This document shows, piece after piece, positions 46,619 to 57,329 of a DNA stretch of 64,000 nucleotides. The stretch lies in contig JAQGPA010000054.1 of assembly GCA_028293325.1 (NCBI GenBank), forward strand, positions 1-64,000, in the 5' to 3' direction. The position numbers and the translations under genes are program-made. Numbering within the stretch: position 1 is the stretch's first letter; each line of letters starts with the position of its first letter. This DNA is from Pedosphaera sp. Lineage in GTDB: Bacteria > Verrucomicrobiota > Verrucomicrobiia > Limisphaerales > Pedosphaeraceae. The notes under the pieces are model-generated. The model was not told where the DNA came from and did not search any database. It worked only from the letters and a program-made list of their open reading frames with translations.

Positions 46619-49600
46619 CTTATTCCGAACGAAACATGAGTCGAAGCATCACGGAATCAGTCGTTGAAGAATGCTCGCTTGAGTTTCTTCAAAAGCTTGG
46701 CTACGAGATTTTATCCGGGATGGCGATTGCACCCGGCGAAACAACGGCGGAACGTTCGGATTACAAGCAGGTTTTTCTTTTCGACCGGCTACAAACCAAG
46801 CTGGAAGATTTGAATCCCCAGATTCCGGAGGAGGGATTAGGGGAGGCCTTGCGCAAACTCCGGCTCATCAGCCATCCCACGCTCATTGAAAACAATCGCG
46901 CTTTCCATCGGTTGCTCGTGGAAGGCGTGGATGTGGAGTTTCGCAACAAGGCAGGCCAAATCGTTCACGACAAAGTCTGGCTGATTGATTTTGCGAATCC
47001 CGAAGCCAACGAATTTCTCGCCGTCAACCAGTTCACGGTGGAGGAAGGCCATTTCAACCGCCGCGCGGATGTGGTGGTGTTCATCAACGGCATCCCGCTC
47101 GCAGTGCTGGAACTCAAAAACATTGCGGATGAACAAGCCACCGTCCGCAAAGCGTTTGACCAGCTCCAAACTTACAAGGAGCAAATCCCGTCGCTGTTCC
47201 ACTCCAACGCGCTGCTGGTGATTTCTGATGGCCACCAGGCAAAGCTTGGCACCATTGGGTCGGATTGGGAGCGGTTCATGACCTGGCGCACCATCACCGG
47301 CAAGGAGCTTGTTCCCCCCGGTTCGTTGCAATTGGAAACGCTGCTCAAAGGGGTGTTCGATAAATCGCGCCTGCTCGATCTGGTTCGCAATTTTATTGTG
47401 TTCGAAGACGACGGCGAAAAGGTCATCAAGAAAATCGCCGGCTACCATCAGTTCCACGCCGTCAACAAAGCAGTGCAAGAGACGTTGCGTGCCTCCCATG
47501 GTCCAACGGCCGTGGGGCCAGGCCACCCTCGCCCATCGGATGGGAGAGGGGCTGGGGGTGAGGGTAACGGTGAGGGCGACCGTCGCGCTGGCGTCATCTG
47601 GCACACCCAAGGCAGCGGCAAAAGTCTCTCCATGGTTTTCTACGCCGGAAAGATCGTGCAGCACCCGGCCATGGAAAATCCCACCATCGTCGTGCTCACC
47701 GACCGCAACGACTTGGATGACCAGCTTTTCGATACGTTCTCCGGCTGCGCCGCACTCCTGCGGCAGAAGCCGGTCCAGGCCGCCAACCGGGAAGAGTTGC
47801 GCGAGTTGCTCAATGTTGCCAGCGGGGGCGTCGTGTTCACCACCATTCAGAAATTCTTTCCCGATGAAAAAGGCGGCAAGTATCCACTGCTTTCCGACCG
47901 GCGCAATATTGTCGTCATTGCCGACGAAGCCCACCGCAGCCAATATGATTTCATTGACGGTTTCGCCCGGCACATGCGCGATGCGCTGCCCAAGGCGTCA
48001 TTCATCGGCTTCACCGGCACGCCGATTGAGCGCGGCGACAAGAACACGCAAGCCGTGTTCGGCGATTACATCGACGTTTACGACATCCTGCAATCCAAGG
48101 AAGACAAGGCCACCGTACCGATTTATTACGAGGCGCGGCTGGCAAAAATTGATTTGAAGCCGGAGGAACGCCCCAAGATTGATCCTGACTTCGCCGAAGT
48201 CACCGAAGATGCCGAGGAATCAATCCGGGAAAATTTGCGCCGGAAATGGGCGCAAATCGAAGCCATGGTCGGGACAGAGAAGCGAATCGCGCTCGTCGCT
48301 GAGGATTTGGTGAAGCATTGGGAAGCGCGTTACGCCGCCATGGAAGGCAAAGCGATGATCGTCTGCATGAGCCGCCGCATTTGCGTGGACCTTTACCAGG
48401 CCATCCGGAAACTGCGTCCCGACTGGCATCATGACGACGATGACAAAGGCACGATGAAGATCGTCATGTCCGGCTCGGCTTCCGACAAACTGGATTGGCA
48501 AAAGCACATTCGCAGCAAGAAGCGTCGGGAGGAACTGGCGAAAGCATTCAAAAATCCCAAGAAGCCGTTCCGGATTGTCATTGTGCGCGATATGTGGCTG
48601 ACCGGCTTTGACGCGCCCAGCCTGCATACAATGTATGTGGACAAGCCGATGCGCAGCCACGGCCTCATGCAGGCCATCGCGCGTGTGAACCGTGTTTTCA
48701 AGGACAAGCCGGGCGGTTTGGTCGTGGATTATCTCGGACTGGCGGAGGAATTAAAACTGGCGCTGGCCGATTACACCAACAGCAAAGGCAAAGGTGACAT
48801 CAAGCTGGATCAGGAGTTGGCTGTCGTGGAGATGCTCAAGCGCTTTGAGCAAGTCTGTGCCATCATGCACGGCTTTGATTATAAATCCGCCGCCGAAGCC
48901 ACTGCCACACAACGATTTCTGGTAATGGCCCCTGCCGCTGAGCATGTGCTGGCACAAGCGGATGGCAAACAGCGCTATTTGCAGGCCGTCTCGGAACTTT
49001 CAAAAGCCTTCGCCTTGTCTGTCCCGCATGACTCCGCTTTGGAGATCCGTGATGAAGTCCATTTCTTCCAGGAACTCCGGTCGGTGTTGGCAAAGAGCAT
49101 CGGCGGTGAAGGCGCACAATCACCGGAGGAATTGGAGGCGGCCGTCCGGCAAATTGTTTCCCGCGCCATTTCTTCGGATAAGGTCATAGACATCTTCGAC
49201 GCCGCCGGATTGAAGAAGCCGGACATTTCCATATTGTCCGACGAGTTTCTGGCGGAAGTTCAGCATTTGCCCCAGCGCAATCTCGCCGTGGAATTGCTGC
49301 AAAAGCTGATCAACAACGAACTGAAAATCCGTTCCAAAAAATATCTCGTCCAGTCCCGCTCCTTCTCCGAGATGCTGGAAGCCACGATTCGCAGATACCA
49401 AAACCGCACCATTGAAGCCGCGCAAGTCATTGCCGAATTGATCGAACTGGCCAAAAAAATGCGCGAAGGCCAGAAGCGCGGTCAAGATCTCGGCCTCACC
49501 GATGATGAAGTTGCGTTTTATGACGCCCTGGAAACGAACGACAGCGCCGTGAACATTCTGGGCGAGCCCACCTTAAAGAACATCGCCCGGGAACTTGTCT

Positions 49601-49779
49601 CCCACGTTCGCAAAAGCGTGACCATTGATTGGACCCTGCGCGAAGCCGCCCAAGCCCAAATCCGCGTCCTCGTCCGCCGCATCCTCCGCAAATACGGCTA
49701 TCCCCCCGACAAACAGGAAAAAACCACCCAAACCGTGCTCGAACAAGCCAAACTCCTGTGCGCCGATTGGGCAGAGTAG
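46615..49779 (+). CDS. hsdR: Type I restriction endonuclease subunit HsdR
   Basis: A 1054-residue motor and nuclease subunit. The N-terminal PD-(D/E)xK site is D152 with E166-L-K168 (RADVVVF...AVLELKN). The translocase has Walker A G333-S-G-K-S337, DEAH at 437-440 and [13 protein letters not shown], then the second RecA domain ([29 protein letters not shown]). The C-terminal helical domain binds HsdM. Residues about 296-321, just before the motor, are a foreign glycine/proline-rich segment coded by a palindromic repeat. The start is GTG 46615 overlapping the OLD stop, or ATG 46636. Confidence 0.96.
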   Translation: MTYSERNMSRSITESVVEECSLEFLQKLGYEILSGMAIAPGETTAERSDYKQVFLFDRLQTKLEDLNPQIPEEGLGEALRKLRLISHPTLIENNRAFHRLLVEGVDVEFRNKAGQIVHDKVWLIDFANPEANEFLAVNQFTVEEGHFNRRADVVVFINGIPLAVLELKNIADEQATVRKAFDQLQTYKEQIPSLFHSNALLVISDGHQAKLGTIGSDWERFMTWRTITGKELVPPGSLQLETLLKGVFDKSRLLDLVRNFIVFEDDGEKVIKKIAGYHQFHAVNKAVQETLRASHGPTAVGPGHPRPSDGRGAGGEGNGEGDRRAGVIWHTQGSGKSLSMVFYAGKIVQHPAMENPTIVVLTDRNDLDDQLFDTFSGCAALLRQKPVQAANREELRELLNVASGGVVFTTIQKFFPDEKGGKYPLLSDRRNIVVIADEAHRSQYDFIDGFARHMRDALPKASFIGFTGTPIERGDKNTQAVFGDYIDVYDILQSKEDKATVPIYYEARLAKIDLKPEERPKIDPDFAEVTEDAEESIRENLRRKWAQIEAMVGTEKRIALVAEDLVKHWEARYAAMEGKAMIVCMSRRICVDLYQAIRKLRPDWHHDDDDKGTMKIVMSGSASDKLDWQKHIRSKKRREELAKAFKNPKKPFRIVIVRDMWLTGFDAPSLHTMYVDKPMRSHGLMQAIARVNRVFKDKPGGLVVDYLGLAEELKLALADYTNSKGKGDIKLDQELAVVEMLKRFEQVCAIMHGFDYKSAAEATATQRFLVMAPAAEHVLAQADGKQRYLQAVSELSKAFALSVPHDSALEIRDEVHFFQELRSVLAKSIGGEGAQSPEELEAAVRQIVSRAISSDKVIDIFDAAGLKKPDISILSDEFLAEVQHLPQRNLAVELLQKLINNELKIRSKKYLVQSRSFSEMLEATIRRYQNRTIEAAQVIAELIELAKKMREGQKRGQDLGLTDDEVAFYDALETNDSAVNILGEPTLKNIARELVSHVRKSVTIDWTLREAAQAQIRVLVRRILRKYGYPPDKQEKTTQTVLEQAKLLCADWAE
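47494..47577 (+). repeat. Palindromic repeat inserted in frame in hsdR
   Basis: Stems CCCTCGCCCATC (47526-47537) and GATGGGAGAGGG (47539-47550) pair with one mismatch, followed by GCTGGGGGTGAGGGT. It resembles the intergenic hairpin at 656-680 and belongs to a type usually seen between genes. It codes [20 protein letters not shown] and a short tail without breaking the frame. Confidence 0.75.
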
Positions 49780-49830
49780 GTCACCCCTCTTCTCTGGTAA
49801 TAAAATTCCGCACTCCGCATTTGGGCCCCA

Positions 49831-49869
49831 TCCGTGTTAATCCGTGTGCATCCGTGGTTGAAAAACTCC
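49831..49869 (+). repeat. 39-bp direct repeat, copy 1
   Basis: Starts TCCGTGTTAATCCGTGTGCA and continues TCCGTGGTTGAAAAACTCC. Identical to 49968-50006. Internally it is built of three TCCGTG words. Phrases of this kind are, to my knowledge, very common between genes in Verrucomicrobia and Planctomycetes. Confidence 0.85.
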
Positions 49870-49967
49870 ACCTCCACCTCTGCGTCTCAATTCAGCTTGC
49901 CCTTAAGAGAAAAAGGCCCAACTCCTCTCCGCGCCTCTGCGCCTCTGCGTGAGAACTCCCCTCCGAA

Positions 49968-50006
49968 TCCGTGTTAATCCGTGTGCATCCGTGGTTGAAA
50001 AACTCC
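49968..50006 (+). repeat. 39-bp direct repeat, copy 2
   Basis: Identical to 49831-49869, 98 bp further on. The intervening part contains GCCTCTGCGCCTCTGCGTGAG. Confidence 0.85.
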
Positions 50007-50155
50007 CTTCCAATCCACTCCCAATCCTGTCAAAAAATCAGAGCAATTTGTGTTTGTCCCCATCATGGCCGTGCGCACCCGTCCGCCATAGCCTTGGCGA
50101 AGGTGGAAGCACCCGCGGGAGCATTTAATCATTAGTTCCGTCCAATGGAGTGAGT

Positions 50156-50776
50156 ATGAACACGAAAACTGACGCCCTGCCGTTCAAAATCCGCATTGCC
50201 TCGCCCTGTTCCGCCCGCTGGGAGGACATGGGCGGCGATGACCGTATCCGGTTCTGCGACCATTGCCGGAAAAACGTTTATAACTTTACCAGCCTGACCG
50301 CCCCGGAAGTGGCGGCGCTGGTTGAAGCCAAGGGGGGCAACTTGTGCGCCCGAATGCACCAGCGCGCCGACGGCACCATGCTCACGGAGGATTGTCCCGT
50401 CGGCGTCGCGCGGCAGTGGCGACGCGTGAAAATCCTCGTGGGCGGCGGTGCTGCTCTCATCCTCCTGACGCTGGGCAACCTCGCTGCTTTCGGACGGGAT
50501 CGCGGCGACGCCTCGGCCGGCACCCGCCCGGGGAATCGGCTCATGGCCCGGATTGAAGATGCCACCTACACGGTCAAAGGCTGGCTTGGCCTCAATCCAC
50601 CTCCCATAATGCTGGGACAGACGCTACAGCTGCCACCCACCATGGGAATAATTGCCGCGCCCACGCCCGTCACTCCTGTTACGCCGCCACCTGCGCCTGC
50701 AATCAAAATGGGTGAAGTTTCCATGGCTCCATCCTCCAACTCAATCCCGTCCGCGACGGCACCCGCCAAAAATTAG
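50156..50776 (+). CDS. Zinc-finger-like single-pass membrane protein
   Basis: A 206-residue protein from ATG 50156 with GGAG five bases upstream (GTG 50150 also possible). It starts FKIRIASPCSARWEDMGGDD, RIRFCDHCRKNVYNFT: one cysteine, then a CxxC, the pattern of a widespread cysteine-containing domain of unknown role seen in Bacteroidetes, Acidobacteria and Verrucomicrobia. GGNLCARMHQRADGTMLTED and CPVGVARQW close it. A membrane helix at about 98-115 and a proline-rich tail outside follow. It lies 30 bp before the macroglobulin gene and is probably in its operon. Confidence 0.75.
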   Translation: MNTKTDALPFKIRIASPCSARWEDMGGDDRIRFCDHCRKNVYNFTSLTAPEVAALVEAKGGNLCARMHQRADGTMLTEDCPVGVARQWRRVKILVGGGAALILLTLGNLAAFGRDRGDASAGTRPGNRLMARIEDATYTVKGWLGLNPPPIMLGQTLQLPPTMGIIAAPTPVTPVTPPPAPAIKMGEVSMAPSSNSIPSATAPAKN

Positions 50777-50806
50777 TCCCATTTTTGCCCTTCAACCCTA
50801 TATAGT

Positions 50807-53800
50807 ATGCACATGAAGACTCCCGCGCTGCTCACCCTGATTTCGTTTCTGGGTATCTCCGCCTTACTCGGCCAATCTGCCGCCAACTCTTATCCCGATC
50901 TCAAGGCCAAAGCGGAGACGTTCTACACCCAGGGCTCCTATGCCAAGGCCCACGAACTCTATCAACAAGCCAAGGCGTTGGAGCTTTCCCCCGCCGACGC
51001 GCGCTGGGTTGATTTCCGGCTCGCGGATACCCAATGGCGTTCCGAGGCCGCCACGCAAAATTCCGACACCACCAAGCTCGATGCGGCGCATCACGATTTG
51101 GAAATCCTCGTGCGCGATATCCAAAAAACGGAGGATCACGACCGGGTCTGGGCCGAGGTGGAGGAGTCGTTGGGCGATTATGCCTGGACGCGTCGCAATT
51201 CCCAGAACTGGGGCGAAGCCTGGCCGCATTATCAAAGCGCCATGGATTGGTGGTCGGGCATCGCCGACATCGAGCTCGCGCGCCAGCGTTATTTGAATAT
51301 GGTTTGGCATGCCTCGCGTCCAGAGGGCTGGATTCGCAATACAGGTTACTCTTACGCCTTGCAATATGGTTATTACGGTTACGCAATGCCATTGGAGGTC
51401 CTCGAGAACGCGGTCAAAATTGCCCAGACCGATAATGATCAATCCCACGCTCATTACCTCCTCGCCATGGCGCTACGCACGCAAAATGGCGTGGACGAGG
51501 ATCAGCGTTCCCGCGTCCCGGAGGAGTTTGCAGCCGCCATCAAGCCCGGCAAAGGCACGGAATGGTTTGATGACGCGCTCTTTAATTATGCCGAATGGAT
51601 GGAAAACCAAGGCCACATCATCCCGCTCAAGGACGGCGGCTGGAACCAGGAACCGGATTATCCCAAGGCGCTGGTCTTGTTCCGCCGGCTCGTGGCGGAA
51701 TTCAAGAAGGGCGAAAGTCCTTACTACGATCAGGCAGAGCAGCGCATCAAAAACCTGACCGATCCCCAAGTGTCGGTGAGCGTGGGCAACATCTTCCTGC
51801 CCGATTCTGAAATCCAATACCAGTTGGGCTGGCGCAACGTGAAGCGCATCGAACTGGCGCTGTATCCGGTCGATTTGACGCGCGACGTCAAGTTCCCCGA
51901 GGTGGAGGCTGGCCGCAGTCAATGGTTGCAGAGCATCGACCTTTCCCGGAGAGAAAAAATCAAGTCCTGGTCGCGCGAGACTCGTGATACCGGCGAGCAC
52001 AAGCCCGGCAGTGAGAATGTTCATCTCGACGGTAAATTACCGCCCGGCGCGTACGTGCTGGAATCCAAGACGGACGGCGCAAGCGCGCGCGACCTGGTGC
52101 TCGTGTCCGATGCCTCGCTCGTCCTGAAAACCTCCGGCAAACAGGCCCTGACTTATATGTGCGATGCGCTGGCCGGCTCGCCGCTGGCCGATGCCGGGGT
52201 GAAGTTGTGGGAAGGTTATTATCGCGACAACCAGTGGCATTGGCGCGAAGCCTCCAAAAAAACCAATCCCGACGGCATCGCCGTTTTCGACCTCCTGAAC
52301 GACTCCAATAACGAATGGCTTTTCGTCAGCGCGATTCGCAAGGACCGCCAGACTTTTGCCGTGACCGATGCCTATCACTATAACAACAACGGCCAGGATC
52401 AGCCCTGGAAGATTTACGCCTTCACCGACCGGCCCGCCTACCGGCCCAAGGAAACCGTCCAGTGGAAATTCATTGCGCGCCGGCATGATGGCTCAGTCTA
52501 TTCCACACCCGCCAACCAGGTGATCCAATTTCAAATCGATGATCCGCGCGGCACCAAGGTGAAAGACGATAAGGTGACGTTGAACACCTTCGGCAGCGCC
52601 TGGGGTTCGCTCGAACTCACGGAACAAATGCCGCTCGGCGAATATCGCGTGACCTTCTGGGACCAGGACCGGACCCACGAAATCGGCAACGCCACCTTGT
52701 TCCGAATGGAGGAATACAAATTGCCGGAATTCAAGGTCAGTGTCGAAACTCCCGAGGAAGACGGCCGCAAGAAAGCCTTTCGCCTCGGCGACAAAGTGGA
52801 GGTGAATATCCAGTCAGATTATTATTTCGGCGGCGCGGTGGCCAATGCCAGCGTGGAGGTCATCGTTTATCAGAATCCATTTTATCACTTTTGGCACCGG
52901 CCCCACGCTTATCCATGGTTCTATGAAGACATGACACCCGAATATCAAATGGGACGCTACTGGGGCGGCGGGCAGGGCCAGATCATCAAGCGCGAAACGC
53001 TCAAGACCGACGCCAAAGGTAAAGCCTCGCTGACCTTCGAAACACCGCGCAATCCCGGGCAGGAGTTTGAATATCGCATCGAGGCGCGGGTCACCGACTC
53101 CAGCCGCCGCGAAATCATCGGCAACGGCACCGTGCGCGTCACGCGCCAGCGTTACTATGTTTATCCCGAACCCGCGCACAATCTCTACCGTCCGCAGGAC
53201 AAGGTGACGGTGGATTTCAAGGCCTTGGATGCCAATGACCAGCCGGTGCAAACCGAGGGTACGATCAAAATCACCCGCGACTATTGGTATGAAATCTGGC
53301 TCGACCCGAATGATCACGAGGTCAAGGGCGATGAACTCAAGCGCCTCCGCGCGAAGCACGCCATTTTCCCGCCGCCGCCGCCCAAACTGACCGACCGCTC
53401 CTGGCAACTTAAGTTTAGCGGTTACGAACACGACGATATTCTGACACGCACCTTGAAGACCGACACCAACGGCATGGCGCAACTCAACTTTACCCCGGAG
53501 CGCGAAGGTTATTATCGCGTCGCCTGGACCAGCCAAGACAACGCCAAGACCAACAAACGTCCCGTGCCGGCCATCACGGCGGAAACCACGGTATGGGTCG
53601 CTACCGGAGCCACCACGGAACTTGGCTATCGCCACGGCGGCGTGGAAATCATCGCGGACAAGGACACGTTCCGCGTCGGACAAAAAGCACCCATCATGCT
53701 GAGCGTGCCGACAGAGGATCGCTACGTCCTGTTCAGCGTGGAAGGAACCGATCTTTACAGTTACCAACTCGTGCATGTCACCGGCACGGTGAAACTGGTG

Positions 53801-56800
53801 GAGTTGCCGATTGAAGAGAAGCATGTGCCGAATATTTTCCTCAACGCCCTGCTCGTCAGCGACCGGCAAATGTATTCGGATGCCAAGCAGGTCATCGTGC
53901 CGCCGACGAAAAATTTCCTGACCGTCGATGTGAAGCCCGACCGCGAGCAATACCAACCGCGCGACGAAGGAACCTTCACCATCACCACCCGCGATGACCA
54001 GAACCGGCCCATCTCCGCCGAGGTGGCGTTCGGGTTGGTGGATGAATCGGTCTATTACATTCAATCCGATTATGCCGGCGACCCGCGCCAATTTTATTAC
54101 GGGCAGAAGCGGCAGCACCAAATCCAGATGCAAAGCACATTCAACCAGAAGAGCTACGCCAAACTGGTGGTGGGGGAAAAGGATGAACTAATCGACGAGC
54201 GTGACCGCGAACAAATCGAAAAGCAGAAAGATAAGGCAGAGTTTAGTCGACGCTTCTATCGGACCCGGGGTGGATACGGCGGCGGTGGCGGTGGCCGCGA
54301 TGCTTTCAACGAGGGCCGTCTAAATGCTGCCTCCGGTGATATGTCTGGCATGGGACGCAATCTCAGGTTCAACGGGATCGTTGAGAAGGCTGGGGCAGTC
54401 TTTGATGCTCCCATGGCCGTATCCGGAGCTTACGCCGCACCTGCCATGGCCTTGGGGCTGAATAAAGAGATTGCTGCGCTCTCCGATTCAGAGTTGCCTG
54501 AACACGGTAAATCAGAACCCGCCGTGCAAGTCCGCACCGATTTCCGCTCCACCATTCTTTGGCAACCGGATGTCACCACTGGCAAGGATGGCCAGGCCAT
54601 CATCAAGGTAAAGTATCCCGATTCGCTCACCAGTTGGAAAGCCACCGCGCGCGCGATTACCGATGTCAACCAGTTCGGCATTGCCAGCACAAACACGCAT
54701 ACCAAGCAACCACTCATCGTCCGCCTGCAAGCGCCGCGCTTTTTTGTGGTGGGCGATACCGTCACCATCTCGGCGGTGGTGAACAACAACACGACCGAAA
54801 CGCTCAATGTCCGCCCGAATCTCGAAATCAGTGGCGCTTTGGCCGGAATGCGGCTTGAACCCGCCACATCGCTGAGCGTGCCGCCCAACGGCGAGGCGCG
54901 CGCCGACTGGGTGTTGATCGTTTCCAAACCGGGCGAAACAAAATTAAAAGTCACCGGTCGCGGCGGCAAATACGCCGACGCCATGGAGAAGGATTATCTG
55001 GTTTATGAGCACGGCATTGAGAAATTTATTTCCAAGTCCGGCAAGGTGCGCGGCGACGACATCACGGTGAAGCTGGAGATTCCGAAGGAGCGCAAACCGG
55101 AATCGACCGCGCTGACCGTGCAAGTCACCCCCAGCATGGCGGTGACGATGCTCGATGCGCTGCCCTATCTGCTGCATTATCCGTATGGCTGCACGGAGCA
55201 AACCATGAGCAGGTTTCTGCCCGCCGTTATCACGGCCAAGACCTTGCGCGACCTGGGCCTGCAACCGGAGGATGTCATGGGCCGGCTCTTTGGCGGCATC
55301 GAACCCGCCAGCGCGGCGGCGACGCATCCCAAGGGCACAAATAATTTGCATGAGCTCGATGCCATCACGTCGCAATGTTTGGATCGGCTTTATGATTTTC
55401 AACATGCCGATGGCGGCTGGGGTTGGTGGAAGGAAGGCGACAGTGATTCCTGGATGACGGCGTACGTGGTCTGGGGCCTCACCCTGGCGCGTGATGCCGG
55501 TGTGAGCCTCAAGTCAAAAGTACTCGACCGCGGCGCGGACTATCTTGATAAACGGCTCGTCGATGAAAAGGACAACCCGGACATGCAGGCGTGGATGCTG
55601 CACGCGTTGGCGACTTATCATGCGTCGCGCAAGCAAGACCAGGTCGGCGAGTTCCAAGCCAACGCGTTTAACAATCTTTGGACGAATCGTGACAAGCTGA
55701 ACGCCTACACGCGCGCATTGCTGGCTTTAAGCGCGCATAACTACGGCTATGCGGACAAGGCGAAGATCCTGATCGAAAACCTGGAGAACGGCGTGAAGCA
55801 GGATGACAAGCCGGACACGTCGGTGGTGATGCAGGCCGCGCAACAGTCCAGCCCGGCAGTCATCAGCACCGCGCACTGGGGCGAGGATGGAATTTATTGG
55901 CACTGGTCGGAAGGCGGCGTGGAAGCCACCGCGTTTGCGTTGCGGGCCATGCTGGCGATTGATCCCACGAACAAGCTGGTGGAACCGGTGAGCAACTGGC
56001 TCATCAAAAACCGTCGCGGCGCGCAATGGAGCAACACACGCGACACCGCCATCACCGTGCTGGTCATGAATGATTATCTGCGCGCGAGCGGCGAGTTGTC
56101 GCCTGAGCTCGAATATGAACTGTTCGTGAACGGACAATCCATCGCCACCAAAAAAGTTTCCGGCGCGGATGTGTTCAGCGCCCCGAGCCAGTTCGCGATT
56201 GATCAGAAACTTATCCGGGACGGAGAAAACGATGTGCGTATTGTTCGCAAGAGCGGCAAGGGGCCGATTTATTTCGCGGCGAACGCGACCTATTTCAGCC
56301 TGGAAGAACCGATCACCCCCGCCGGCAATGAAATTTTTGTCCGCCGCCAATATTACAAGCTGGTGGGTCGCCCAACGCTGCTCAAAGGCTATGTCTATGA
56401 CCGGGAACCGTTGAATGACGGCGAATCGGTCAAGAGCGGCGAACGGGTGGAAACCGTGCTGACCATCGAAGCGAAGAACAACTACGAATATTTGCTTTTC
56501 GAGGACCTCAAGCCCGCCGGTTTGGAAGCGGTGGCCGTCCGCAGCGGTGAATCGCTCTACGCATACGAACTGAAGTCCGGCGCCGTGGCGCAAAAATTCG
56601 GCACGAACACCACCAACGCCACTCCGCCCGCGCCCGCGCCGGCGAAACCGGATGGCAAAGTCCGCACCCGCTTGCACCGCGAACTCAGCAGCACCGGCAG
56701 CACCGGATTGGCTCCGTCGCCCACACCAACACCCGCCGCGGGCGAAGACCAAACCGGGCAGACGCGCTGGGTTTACCAGGAATTGCGCGACCGCAAAGTG

Positions 56801-56971
56801 GCGCTGTTCATCGACAAACTGCCCCAAGGCGTCTGGGAAATTAAATACGAACTGCGCGCGGAGGTGCCGGGCCAGTTCCACGCCCTGCCCGTGATGGGCC
56901 ACGCCATGTATGTGCCGGAGATCCGCTGCAACGGCGCAGAGATTCACATCAATGTTGAAGATGCGAAATAG
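50807..56971 (+). CDS. Alpha-2-macroglobulin-like protein, 2054 residues
   Basis: Start ATG 50807, or the ATG two codons later. A signal peptide (about 1-22, LISFLGISALLGQSAA) leads into TPR-like helices (about 30-250), then a chain of MG-type beta domains. The A2M domain is recognised by TDFRSTILWQPDVTTGKDGQ, and the thioester loop is G1461-C-T-E-Q1465 (YPYGCTEQTMSRFLP), with Cys1462 and Gln1465 forming the bond. A helical toroid (GGWGWWKEGDSDSWMTAYVV) and a receptor-like domain end it. A glycine-rich stretch near 1156 could be a bait region. It likely traps proteases in the periplasm or at the surface. Confidence 0.92.
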   Translation: MHMKTPALLTLISFLGISALLGQSAANSYPDLKAKAETFYTQGSYAKAHELYQQAKALELSPADARWVDFRLADTQWRSEAATQNSDTTKLDAAHHDLEILVRDIQKTEDHDRVWAEVEESLGDYAWTRRNSQNWGEAWPHYQSAMDWWSGIADIELARQRYLNMVWHASRPEGWIRNTGYSYALQYGYYGYAMPLEVLENAVKIAQTDNDQSHAHYLLAMALRTQNGVDEDQRSRVPEEFAAAIKPGKGTEWFDDALFNYAEWMENQGHIIPLKDGGWNQEPDYPKALVLFRRLVAEFKKGESPYYDQAEQRIKNLTDPQVSVSVGNIFLPDSEIQYQLGWRNVKRIELALYPVDLTRDVKFPEVEAGRSQWLQSIDLSRREKIKSWSRETRDTGEHKPGSENVHLDGKLPPGAYVLESKTDGASARDLVLVSDASLVLKTSGKQALTYMCDALAGSPLADAGVKLWEGYYRDNQWHWREASKKTNPDGIAVFDLLNDSNNEWLFVSAIRKDRQTFAVTDAYHYNNNGQDQPWKIYAFTDRPAYRPKETVQWKFIARRHDGSVYSTPANQVIQFQIDDPRGTKVKDDKVTLNTFGSAWGSLELTEQMPLGEYRVTFWDQDRTHEIGNATLFRMEEYKLPEFKVSVETPEEDGRKKAFRLGDKVEVNIQSDYYFGGAVANASVEVIVYQNPFYHFWHRPHAYPWFYEDMTPEYQMGRYWGGGQGQIIKRETLKTDAKGKASLTFETPRNPGQEFEYRIEARVTDSSRREIIGNGTVRVTRQRYYVYPEPAHNLYRPQDKVTVDFKALDANDQPVQTEGTIKITRDYWYEIWLDPNDHEVKGDELKRLRAKHAIFPPPPPKLTDRSWQLKFSGYEHDDILTRTLKTDTNGMAQLNFTPEREGYYRVAWTSQDNAKTNKRPVPAITAETTVWVATGATTELGYRHGGVEIIADKDTFRVGQKAPIMLSVPTEDRYVLFSVEGTDLYSYQLVHVTGTVKLVELPIEEKHVPNIFLNALLVSDRQMYSDAKQVIVPPTKNFLTVDVKPDREQYQPRDEGTFTITTRDDQNRPISAEVAFGLVDESVYYIQSDYAGDPRQFYYGQKRQHQIQMQSTFNQKSYAKLVVGEKDELIDERDREQIEKQKDKAEFSRRFYRTRGGYGGGGGGRDAFNEGRLNAASGDMSGMGRNLRFNGIVEKAGAVFDAPMAVSGAYAAPAMALGLNKEIAALSDSELPEHGKSEPAVQVRTDFRSTILWQPDVTTGKDGQAIIKVKYPDSLTSWKATARAITDVNQFGIASTNTHTKQPLIVRLQAPRFFVVGDTVTISAVVNNNTTETLNVRPNLEISGALAGMRLEPATSLSVPPNGEARADWVLIVSKPGETKLKVTGRGGKYADAMEKDYLVYEHGIEKFISKSGKVRGDDITVKLEIPKERKPESTALTVQVTPSMAVTMLDALPYLLHYPYGCTEQTMSRFLPAVITAKTLRDLGLQPEDVMGRLFGGIEPASAAATHPKGTNNLHELDAITSQCLDRLYDFQHADGGWGWWKEGDSDSWMTAYVVWGLTLARDAGVSLKSKVLDRGADYLDKRLVDEKDNPDMQAWMLHALATYHASRKQDQVGEFQANAFNNLWTNRDKLNAYTRALLALSAHNYGYADKAKILIENLENGVKQDDKPDTSVVMQAAQQSSPAVISTAHWGEDGIYWHWSEGGVEATAFALRAMLAIDPTNKLVEPVSNWLIKNRRGAQWSNTRDTAITVLVMNDYLRASGELSPELEYELFVNGQSIATKKVSGADVFSAPSQFAIDQKLIRDGENDVRIVRKSGKGPIYFAANATYFSLEEPITPAGNEIFVRRQYYKLVGRPTLLKGYVYDREPLNDGESVKSGERVETVLTIEAKNNYEYLLFEDLKPAGLEAVAVRSGESLYAYELKSGAVAQKFGTNTTNATPPAPAPAKPDGKVRTRLHRELSSTGSTGLAPSPTPTPAAGEDQTGQTRWVYQELRDRKVALFIDKLPQGVWEIKYELRAEVPGQFHALPVMGHAMYVPEIRCNGAEIHINVEDAK

Positions 56972-57329
56972 TTTTGTGCTCGGAACCATCGTTTATGGTT
57001 TTAAATGGGTAAACGGCTGACGGCAGGAAGGGAGCGGAATGAATTCCGCGATCCGTTAGGCGTGTGGTTCCAGGGCTTTGCGCGATGGGGCTTTTCCCGA
57101 GCCAAGGCACCGGCCGAAGTCGTTTTAAACAACCAGCAACCCGTGATTTGGGATAAACGCTCCGGCCCAGGGAGGGTCGCAATCGGAGTGATGCCAGGAC
57201 ATGGTATACATTTTGCGATTGCGCAGAAATTTCTCAAAGCGTCGCAACGTCATTTTTCTTCTAATAAACCTCCGGCCCGCACGTTACTACTATGGAAGCA
57301 CATGTTGGAACGACGCTGGTAATCTGATT
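56972..57329. other. Intergenic gap with an inverted dispersed repeat
   Basis: Holds copy 3 of the dispersed repeat (57033-57100, listed separately). The rest shows no convincing gene. The sigma-factor promoter must lie in the 57110-57320 part, where I found no clear boxes. Confidence 0.55.
57033..57100 (-). repeat. Dispersed intergenic repeat, copy 3 (inverted)
   Basis: The reverse complement contains GGAACCACACGCCTAACGG and ATCGCGGAATTCATTCCGCT, matching copies 1 and 2 at 493-592 and 792-875. Being 56 kb away, it shows that the repeat is genome-dispersed, not only local. Confidence 0.7.

Larger units (their letters stand above)
49780..50149. other. Repeat-bearing gap after hsdR
   Basis: No gene seen. 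Two identical 39-bp direct repeats, listed separately, flank a CGCGCCTCTGCGCCTCTGCG stretch. A further ATGGCCGTGCGCACCC phrase (about 50066) and GCCTTGGCGAAGGTGGA (about 50092) echo the 740-955 region. Confidence 0.6.

Noticed and set aside
52814-54133. A 439-codon minus-strand frame, and another at 55727-56989
   Set aside because: Both are antisense to the macroglobulin gene, which has continuous domain structure; shadows of high-GC coding.
57201-57329. A 43-codon extension of the ECF sigma factor at 57 kb
   Set aside because: The residues look random and basic, and the family start pattern begins after the GTG at 57330.
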